Shown here piece by piece: positions 57,204 to 63,173 of a stretch of DNA of 63,173 bases. Source of the stretch: an uncultured Prevotellaceae bacterium. Its GTDB lineage: Bacteria; Bacteroidota; Bacteroidia; Bacteroidales; Bacteroidaceae. A model generated the notes under the pieces. That model saw only the letters and a list, made by a program, of their open reading frames with translations, had not been told where the DNA came from and did no database searches. Position 1 is the stretch's first letter, and every line of letters begins with the position of its first letter. Where the stretch lies: positions 1-63,173 of the forward strand of contig OMZE01000020.1 in NCBI GenBank assembly GCA_900315455.1, written 5' to 3'. Both the position numbers and the translations under genes were made by a program.

Positions 57204-59030
57204 CTATTGGGTGAATTTGGCTATGACGGCAAGGAATAGTTCGGCATACCGGTCGCGCTTGTAGGTGCCGATGCCTGGGATGGCACCAAACTCTTCGACG
57301 GTCATTGGCTTGCGGGCAGAGATGAGGCTGAGCACCTTGTCGTTCATCACGACAAAAGCAGGGACACTCATCTCGTTGGCAATCTGACGGCGGAGTTTAC
57401 GCAACTCTTCATAGAGTTCATCGTCTTTTTTGTCATTTGTGCCGAACACAGGAATCCGTAGTTGCATTTGCCTGCTCTTCGGCTTGTCCACAGTTTTCTG
57501 ACGTGTGTTCTCCACCAATTCCACTTTTCGCTTTCCACGGAGTACCTCCCAGCCAAAGGGTGTTATCTTTACGGCGTTGTAGTTGTCGTATTCGATTTCT
57601 ATAAAGCCCATTTGGAGGAGTTGAAGGAAGAAGTCACGCCATTGGCGGTCGTCGAATTCGGCTCCCTTGCCGAAAGTGGGGAGATGGTCGTAACCGTTGC
57701 GCCGAATGGTTTCTGTCACTTTCCCCCTTAAGATGTCGATGAGTGTGGTCGACGAGCGGCTTTCCCCTGTCCGGGCTGCCGCACTTAGGGCTTTTTGTGC
57801 CACTATCGTACCATCAAATGACTTAGGGGGATTGTCGCATACGTCACAGTTGTGACAGTTCTTGTCATACGGCTCATTGAAATAGTTGAGCAGGATGCGT
57901 CGCCGGCATATCCTTGATTCAGCATATTGGCGCATGAGCCGGAGTTTCTCTGTGTTGGTTCGGCGTGTGTCTTCATCCGTGCTTTTTTGTATGAATTGCG
58001 ACAGTTGAACGATGTCTTGCAGCGAATAGAAGAGCACGGTGTCGGCGTGCAGGCCATCGCGCCCGGCTCGGCCGATCTCTTGATAGAAACCTTCGATACT
58101 CTTTGGGGTGTTGTAGTGTATAACCCATCTGATGTTGCTCTTGTCGATGCCCATCCCAAATGCTATGGTGGCACACACCACCTCCAGGTTGTCGCACCTG
58201 AAAGCCTCCTGCACTTTGTCGCGTTCTTCCGTCGACATGCCTGCATGATAGGGTGCCGCGTTGATGTTGAGTTTACGGAGTTTCTTCGACACTTCTTCCG
58301 TGGTTTTCCTGCTTAGACAATAGATGATGCCCGACTCATGTTGGTGCTGGCGGATGAAGTTGGCGATATAGGCATCTTTGTCGCGGGTGGCATAACCATG
58401 CATCACTTTCAAGGTGAGGTTGGGACGGTCGAACGAACTGACAAATACGCCATCGTTATCGGTGACACGCAGGTGAAGTTGCTTGATGATGTCATGTCGG
58501 GTCACCTTGTCGGCGGTGGCAGTGAGTGCCATGATGGGGATATCAGGAAAATACTCATGTATCACACCCAACTGGGCATATTCGGGTCTGAAATCATGTC
58601 CCCAGTGGCTGATGCAGTGGGCTTCGTCGATGGCGAAAAGCGATACTTTCATCTGGCTATGGAGAAATGGAATCTCCTGCATGAGGCGCTCGGGTGATAT
58701 GTAAAGTATTTTCATTTCGCCGTTCGTGCATTTCCTCCTTACCAATAGTTGCCTCTCATAGGATGTACTGCTGTTAAGTGTCGCCGAAGGGATGTCATTT
58801 GCCTGCAATGACTCCACTTGATCTTTCATCAGACTGATGAGTGGCGATATCACAACGGCTGTCCCCGACATGGCCAAAGCAGGAATTTGGAAGCAAATGC
58901 TCTTGCCTCCACCGGTAGGCATCAATACCAAACTGTCGTGTCCTTGTATGGTTCTTTCGATGATCTCACGTTGCAGTGGTCGGAAAGAATCATATCCAAA
59001 ATATTGTCTTAGTATTTGACTAATATCCAT
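57204..59030 (-). CDS. recQ: ATP-dependent DNA helicase RecQ
   Basis: 608 residues from the ATG of MDISQILRQYFGYDSF; an earlier Met would precede the promoter's start site (-7 element at 59073-59080). Walker A MPTGGGKS is at 37-44, DEAH motif AIDEAHCISHWGHDFR, and motif VI QEIGRAGRDG. The zinc site (CRRRILLNYFNE, CHNCDVC), winged-helix region and a C-terminal HRDC domain (ELYEELRKLRRQIANEMSVP) are all present. It unwinds recombination intermediates with 3'-5' polarity. Divergent from the AraC-type regulator gene. Confidence 0.95.
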   Translation of the reverse strand: MDISQILRQYFGYDSFRPLQREIIERTIQGHDSLVLMPTGGGKSICFQIPALAMSGTAVVISPLISLMKDQVESLQANDIPSATLNSSTSYERQLLVRRKCTNGEMKILYISPERLMQEIPFLHSQMKVSLFAIDEAHCISHWGHDFRPEYAQLGVIHEYFPDIPIMALTATADKVTRHDIIKQLHLRVTDNDGVFVSSFDRPNLTLKVMHGYATRDKDAYIANFIRQHQHESGIIYCLSRKTTEEVSKKLRKLNINAAPYHAGMSTEERDKVQEAFRCDNLEVVCATIAFGMGIDKSNIRWVIHYNTPKSIEGFYQEIGRAGRDGLHADTVLFYSLQDIVQLSQFIQKSTDEDTRRTNTEKLRLMRQYAESRICRRRILLNYFNEPYDKNCHNCDVCDNPPKSFDGTIVAQKALSAAARTGESRSSTTLIDILRGKVTETIRRNGYDHLPTFGKGAEFDDRQWRDFFLQLLQMGFIEIEYDNYNAVKITPFGWEVLRGKRKVELVENTRQKTVDKPKSRQMQLRIPVFGTNDKKDDELYEELRKLRRQIANEMSVPAFVVMNDKVLSLISARKPMTVEEFGAIPGIGTYKRDRYAELFLAVIAKFTQ

Positions 59031-59072
59031 TATTTGTAGAGTTGTATGCTCGTTTGTGGTGAGATATTGTTG

Positions 59073-59104
59073 CAAAGATATATTTTTTTCGTTAAAAAAT
59101 CATG
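59073..59104 (-). promoter_or_regulatory. Promoter for recQ
   Basis: The minus strand reads CATG (59101-59104), 20 bases, then TATCTTTG (59073-59080). The -7 is exact; the -33 is poor. It supports the start of recQ at 59030. Confidence 0.5.
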
Positions 59105-59109
59105 AAAAA

Positions 59110-59141
59110 TTTGGAATTATGACAATAAAAAAGTAAATTTG
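59110..59141 (+). promoter_or_regulatory. Promoter for the AraC-type/M49/AlkD-like operon
   Basis: TTTG (59110-59113), 20 bases, TAAATTTG (59134-59141): both boxes exact. Back-to-back with the recQ promoter. Confidence 0.65.
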
Positions 59142-59192
59142 CGAAAAATGAATGTAAAACTATAGTTGTTGAATATTAAACAAGTGGTAGAA

Positions 59193-59675
59193 ATGGCAAA
59201 ATACAACATTACAGAAAAAAAGGAAAAGGAGGCGGCATACCGAAGTCTGGTAAGCCCGAGGCTCATGGATGAGTTGAAGGAGAAAATTCTGGATATTATT
59301 CTCATTCAAAAAAAATACAAGGACAAGGATTATTCTGCAAAAAAACTTGCGGAAGATTTGGGCACAAACACGAGATATATCTCTGCTGTGGTCAATGTGA
59401 GATTTCATGTTAATTACACATCCTTTGTAAACAAATTTCGAATTGACGAAGCCATGACTCTATTGGTTGACAAACGCTATCAAGACCTTAATATGGAGGA
59501 AATCAGCAGTATGGTCGGCTTCTCAAATCGACAGTCTTTCTATGCGTCTTTCTACAAAATCAACGGTCTGACACCACGCGAGTACAAGATCAGACACCTG
59601 GCTCAACACCCTTCGTTGAAGGAAGTAAAGCGTGTGAGCAAGAGAGGTAGGAAGCCTTCTGGGAAAAATGTATAA
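59193..59675 (+). CDS. AraC-type HTH regulator, small
   Basis: 160 residues from ATG (MAKYNITEKKEKE); a TTG nine codons earlier is less likely. The AraC HTH covers about 50-140: DKDYSAKKLAEDLGTNTRYI is the first helix-turn-helix, FVNKFRIDEAMTLL the linker and NMEEISSMVGFSNRQSFYASF the second. No sensor domain is present, only an ~40-residue N-terminal helix and a basic tail. It probably regulates its own operon, in which the M49 peptidase gene overlaps by 8 bp. Confidence 0.87.
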   Translation: MAKYNITEKKEKEAAYRSLVSPRLMDELKEKILDIILIQKKYKDKDYSAKKLAEDLGTNTRYISAVVNVRFHVNYTSFVNKFRIDEAMTLLVDKRYQDLNMEEISSMVGFSNRQSFYASFYKINGLTPREYKIRHLAQHPSLKEVKRVSKRGRKPSGKNV

Positions 59676-61626
59676 AAAAATGGTTGAGGATTTTTGTTAT
59701 TCTGGAGAACGGTTTGCCGATCTTCAGATTCTTAGATACCGAATCGATGGTTTTGAAAAACTGACGCTACGACAGAAATTATACGTTTATTATCTTTCAG
59801 AAGCCACACTATGGGGCCGAGACATTACGTTCGACCAAATGGGAGCATACAACCTCCGTATCAGAAAACTGATGGAGGTTGTATATTCTTTGGTGAGAGA
59901 TGATGACACCAAGGAGTCGAAAGCGGTGGAAAACTATCTGAAACGTCTTTGGTTTTCTAATGGCATCTACCATCATTATAGTGGAGATAAATTCGTACCC
60001 GGTTTTTCAAGTGACTATCTGAAGGATGTCATTACCCGATTGAATCCTTCGGTTCTTCCCTTGCAAGAGAACCAGACAAAGGAGGATTTGATAAAGGAAT
60101 TGTTTCCCATCATCTTCGACAAAAACGTGTGGCCTAAGAGGGTGAACAAGGCCGATGGTGAGGATCTTGTCGTCAGTTCGGCTTGTCATTTCTATCAAGG
60201 TGTCACACAGGAAGAGGCAGAGCATTTCTACAATTCCATGAAGAATCCCGACGACAAGCAACCGCCTTCTTATGGGCTTAATAGTCTTTTGTCAAAAGAA
60301 AAGGGACAAATCAAGGAAATAGTATGGAAAAGCGATGGCATGTATGGCGCCGCGATCCGAAAGATTGTGGAATGGCTGGAGAAAGCAGCAGAGGTGGCTG
60401 AGAACGAGGCACAGCGCCAATCTATCCAGTTGTTGGTGAGATACTACAAGACGGGCAACTTACGTGACTTCGACCGTTATTCCATCCATTGGGTGGGAAG
60501 CCATGAGGGCGACATCGATTTCATCAATGGCTTTATCGAGGTCTACGGCGACCCTCTTGGCCTGAAGGCCACGTGGGAGGGCATTGTGGAGTTCAAAGAC
60601 CATGTCGCCACGCGACGTACTCGGATGATCAGCGACAATGCACAATGGTTTGAGGACCATTCTCCTGTTGACGACCGTTTCAAGAAGAAGGAGGTGAAGG
60701 GTGTCGTTGCCAATGTGGTCTGTGCGGCCATGCTCGGAGGTGAGGAATATCCCTCATCGGCCATTGGCATCAATCTCCCCAATGCCGACTGGATAAGGGA
60801 AGAGTATGGCAGCAAGAGTGTCACTATAGGCAACCTCACCGATGCCTACAACAAAGCGGCTCACGGCAATGGGTTTAAGGAGGAGTTTGTTGTCGACCAA
60901 CCAACTCTCGCGCTCATCGAACAATATGGTGACCTTTGCGACGACCTCCATACCGACTTGCATGAATGTCTGGGCCATGGTAGCGGGCAACTGCTGCCCG
61001 GTACCAGTCCCGATGCGCTGAAAGCCTATGGCAGTACGATAGAAGAGGCTCGTGCCGACTTGTTCGGGCTTTATTACATTGCCGACGAAAAGTTGGTGGA
61101 GATGGGACTGCTGCCTGATGCTGAAGCATATAAGTCGCAATACTATACTTACTTGATGAACGGCCTGCTGACTCAACTCACGAGAATCAAGCCCGGTCGA
61201 CAGATTGAGGAAGCGCACATGAGAAACAGGGCGCTCATCGCCAGATGGGTGTACGACCATGCTGAAGGTGCCATTTCTCTTGTGCTGAAAGAGGGGAAGA
61301 CTTACCTTGTCGTCAACGATTACGACAGCCTCCGCAAACTGTTTGCCACCTTGCTCGCCGAAGTGCAGAGAATCAAGAGCGAGGGTGACTATGAAGCAGC
61401 ACGCCGATTAGTGGAGAAATATGGCGTGAAGGTAAATCCTGTGTTGCATGAGGAAATCCTTCGGCGCTACGAAGCGCTCGACTTGGCTCCCTATAAGGGA
61501 TTCCTCAACCCACGCCTCTCCTTGGTCTACTCTTCAGAGGGTGAAGTCGTTGACGTGGATGTGGATTATTCTGAAAGTTATACCGAGCAGATGCAGAGAT
61601 ACTCGCGCGATTATGGGGCACTCTGA
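59668..61626 (+). CDS. M49 family dipeptidyl peptidase (DPP III-like)
   Basis: 652 residues, cytosolic. The zinc motif H432-E433-C-L-G-H437 in LHECLGHGSGQLLPG and the third ligand region EEARADLFGLYY (E460 area) match the M49 hallmark (HEXXGH and EExRAE/D). As remembered, the Bacteroides DPP III also uses HECLGH. It cleaves dipeptides from the N-terminus of short peptides. No signal peptide. It overlaps the AraC-type gene by 8 bp and is 24 bp before the AlkD-like gene. Confidence 0.87.
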   Translation: MYKKMVEDFCYSGERFADLQILRYRIDGFEKLTLRQKLYVYYLSEATLWGRDITFDQMGAYNLRIRKLMEVVYSLVRDDDTKESKAVENYLKRLWFSNGIYHHYSGDKFVPGFSSDYLKDVITRLNPSVLPLQENQTKEDLIKELFPIIFDKNVWPKRVNKADGEDLVVSSACHFYQGVTQEEAEHFYNSMKNPDDKQPPSYGLNSLLSKEKGQIKEIVWKSDGMYGAAIRKIVEWLEKAAEVAENEAQRQSIQLLVRYYKTGNLRDFDRYSIHWVGSHEGDIDFINGFIEVYGDPLGLKATWEGIVEFKDHVATRRTRMISDNAQWFEDHSPVDDRFKKKEVKGVVANVVCAAMLGGEEYPSSAIGINLPNADWIREEYGSKSVTIGNLTDAYNKAAHGNGFKEEFVVDQPTLALIEQYGDLCDDLHTDLHECLGHGSGQLLPGTSPDALKAYGSTIEEARADLFGLYYIADEKLVEMGLLPDAEAYKSQYYTYLMNGLLTQLTRIKPGRQIEEAHMRNRALIARWVYDHAEGAISLVLKEGKTYLVVNDYDSLRKLFATLLAEVQRIKSEGDYEAARRLVEKYGVKVNPVLHEEILRRYEALDLAPYKGFLNPRLSLVYSSEGEVVDVDVDYSESYTEQMQRYSRDYGAL

Positions 61627-61650
61627 ATGATGTGGTAAAAATCTTTTATT

Positions 61651-62271
61651 ATGGTTGATTCCAAAACGCAAGAGAGACTGAAGGAAATCAAGCGCTCGTT
61701 CAGGTTGTTGATGAACGGAGAGACGTCGAAATCGATGCGCGAGAAGGGGATGGACTATCACCTCAATTGGGGTGTGTCCTTCATCGATTTGAAAACAATG
61801 GCTGCCGACTATGGCAAGGATTACTCCTTGGCGGTGGAATTGTGGAAGGAAAACATCAGGGAATGCAAAATCCTTGCCACCCTGATCATGCCACCTGAAG
61901 AGATGGCTCCAGACTTGGCGGAGTTGTGGATGGAACAAACGCCGACACAGGAGATCGCCGAGATGCTGGCATTCAACTTGTTCCAATATCTTGACTATGC
62001 TCCCGCCATGGCATTTGAGTGGGTGTCGAATGCCAGTCCGCTGTATCAGATATGTGGATACCAGATTATCTCGCGTTGGATTTCACAATATGGCGCGCCC
62101 GACGAGCGGGGGGTATGTGAACTCATCGACCAGGCCCACGCTGCTCTTGGCGATGAGTCGGTAGCCGTACGCCATGCCGCTTACAATTGTCTGCAACGCC
62201 TGGCTTCAGTCGGTGAAGAATATGCAAAGATTGTCAATGCAGCCCTTCGGGATATCGGGGTTGAAGTGTGA
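61651..62271 (+). CDS. AlkD-like HEAT-repeat protein
   Basis: 206 residues, all-alpha. YHLNWGVSFIDLKTMAADYG followed by LAVELWKENIRECKILATLI is the pattern of DNA alkylation repair (AlkD) HEAT proteins. Later segments are MAFNLFQY-like pairs of helices. It is slightly shorter than AlkD (about 225-235). AlkD removes N3- and N7-alkylpurines without base flipping; conservation of its catalytic Asp and Trp residues could not be checked by eye. Third gene of the operon with the regulator and M49 peptidase. Confidence 0.75.
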   Translation: MVDSKTQERLKEIKRSFRLLMNGETSKSMREKGMDYHLNWGVSFIDLKTMAADYGKDYSLAVELWKENIRECKILATLIMPPEEMAPDLAELWMEQTPTQEIAEMLAFNLFQYLDYAPAMAFEWVSNASPLYQICGYQIISRWISQYGAPDERGVCELIDQAHAALGDESVAVRHAAYNCLQRLASVGEEYAKIVNAALRDIGVEV

Positions 62272-62335
62272 GACTCTTAAACGTGTAAAAAAACTATTGG
62301 TGTCCGCTAAAAATGAATAACAGACAAAACACATG

Positions 62336-62365
62336 TCCGCAGTGCCGATAAACAGGCATTGCGGA
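62336..62365 (+). terminator. Hairpin between the AlkD-like gene and the IS4 transposase
   Basis: TCCGCAGTGCC (62336-62346) pairs with GGCATTGCGGA (62355-62365), one G-T pair, 8-base loop, followed by TTCGATTTTC. It may terminate the operon or be part of the insertion sequence end. Confidence 0.5.
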
Positions 62366-62389
62366 TTCGATTTTCAAAAAGTAAGCCCC

Positions 62390-63173
62390 TTAGTCAAAAA
62401 ACGAGCGTTCCGGTGGTATGGATTTTTCTTTCTCAAGTATGGTCAGCCAGTCCTTTTCCGGCTCCTCGAAGAACGTGTAGAAGTTGACATAGTACATGAG
62501 CATGATTCTGAACATTGTGGCCATCCCCGAGAAGCTCCAAGTCCTTTTTATTCTCTTTTGCATGACCATCAGCAGCAGGTTGGCGATGAGTGTCACCCAA
62601 ATCTGTAACTTGATGGCATTGGCACTCTCTCCATAGAAGTAGCGCAGAGGGAAGTTTTGCTTTAACTGTTTGAAGATCAGCTCAATTTCCCAACGCTTTC
62701 TAAAAATCTCCACGATTTCCTCCGCCTCCATCTCCATGTCGTTGGTCAGCAGTGACACAAGCTTTGCCCTTGTCTTCTTGATGTCGACGTATGTGATGAC
62801 CCTTGCATGGTGCACAATGTCCTCGCCGTCCTTGGTGCGCTTTGTGAATGTCACATGCTGCACCCTGTACTCCATCAGCCCTTTTGGAGACATGTACATC
62901 GTGTCACTCTCTACCGTGTAGACGAGGTTCTTCTTCATCTTGGTGACATATGTAACCTCGCGTCTGGTCAGCTCCTCGAATTTTGCGTAGTCGATGTATG
63001 CCCTGTCCATGGCCAGCAGGTCTCCCGCGGCATAGTTGGAAGGCTTGAGCATGAAGCTGTCGTTGGTGGCGGCGGAGGTGAACCTGATGTCGGACGGCAC
63101 GCCCTCGTTGGCGTGTATGTTCGCATGGACCTTTATGCCGCCCTTCTTCTTTCCTGTCTTCGGATGGCGGCCC
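62390..63173 (-). CDS. IS4-family DDE transposase (partial, 5' end missing)
   Basis: The frame is open to the window end. It begins in view with KTGKKKGGIKVHANI, then EGVPSDIRFTSAATNDSFML and LAMDRAYIDYAKF (a DDE Asp region). The C-terminal part has IVEIFRKRWEIELIFKQLKQ, the YREK-like IS4 motif in which the catalytic Glu sits. The end is IPPERSFFD. About 260 residues are visible; a full IS4 protein is ~380-440. It appears intact as far as seen. Confidence 0.88.
   Translation of the reverse strand, partial: GRHPKTGKKKGGIKVHANIHANEGVPSDIRFTSAATNDSFMLKPSNYAAGDLLAMDRAYIDYAKFEELTRREVTYVTKMKKNLVYTVESDTMYMSPKGLMEYRVQHVTFTKRTKDGEDIVHHARVITYVDIKKTRAKLVSLLTNDMEMEAEEIVEIFRKRWEIELIFKQLKQNFPLRYFYGESANAIKLQIWVTLIANLLLMVMQKRIKRTWSFSGMATMFRIMLMYYVNFYTFFEEPEKDWLTILEKEKSIPPERSFFD

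Larger units (their letters stand above)
62300..63173 (-). mobile_element. IS4-type insertion sequence, truncated by the window edge
   Basis: The transposase and its downstream flank identify an insertion sequence of the IS4 family. The left boundary is not certain; the end probably lies between 62295 and 62345, around GTGTCCGCTAAAAATGAA. The other end is outside the window, so terminal repeats and target duplication cannot be confirmed. It inserted downstream of the AlkD-like gene. Confidence 0.55.

Overview
The window looks like chromosomal DNA of a Bacteroidota member, most likely Prevotella/Segatella or a close relative. The evidence is gene content: a fused FeoA-FeoB, a long SecA, class III fructose-bisphosphatase, a C10 (streptopain-type) protease, DUF4105, fucosyltransferase and pectin-acting enzymes. 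Several secreted proteins end in a type IX-secretion-like tail (…GRRV…LPKGVYI…K), and many genes carry the Bacteroidota promoter -7 element TAnnTTTG. No tRNA, rRNA or CRISPR array was recognised. The genus call is inference from sequence reading only.

Layout. 1-3.5 kb is an AT-rich accessory island: the 3' end of a secreted protein, an unrecognised two-gene module (soluble 329-aa protein plus overlapping multi-span membrane protein), a frameshifted Imm40-like immunity gene with the break in a run of seven G, a DUF6984-like gene, and degraded coding fragments. 3.5-16.5 kb is housekeeping: outer-membrane barrel, feoAB-sel1-zinc-ribbon operon, ABC ATPase, secA, DUF4105, and lutABC for lactate oxidation. 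16.8-28.3 kb holds a C10 protease, GH36 alpha-galactosidase, an aberrant sigma-70 paralogue, and a GH2-GH106 pair. 28.6-30.6 kb has a GtrB-like glycosyltransferase and an acyltransferase. 30.7-43.5 kb is an 11-gene exopolysaccharide operon on the minus strand, running wzx, wzy, acetyltransferase, GT11, GT32, GT4, CapK-like, AlgD-like dehydrogenase, heparinase-fold protein, GT4, WecG-like. A PL1 pectate lyase follows at 43.8-45.6 kb. 45.8-57.1 kb is a close-packed minus-strand gene train: purU-hisH-hisA-hisF-hisIE-ftsE-lysC-lysA-GT2-GT4-fbp. recQ is divergent from an AraC-type regulator, M49 peptidase and AlkD-like operon at 57.2-62.3 kb. The window ends inside an IS4-type transposase.

How it fits together. 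Pectate lyase, alpha-L-rhamnosidase, beta-galactosidase and alpha-galactosidase point to plant polysaccharide use, although no SusC/SusD pair is present. The exopolysaccharide operon has its own flippase, polymerase and a nucleotide-sugar dehydrogenase, so its product probably contains a uronic acid. The most system-like unexplained element is the 665-2408 gene pair beside orphan immunity genes, which may be an uncharacterised defence or toxin-related module. The sigma factor that lacks the promoter-melting tryptophans is the other strong oddity.
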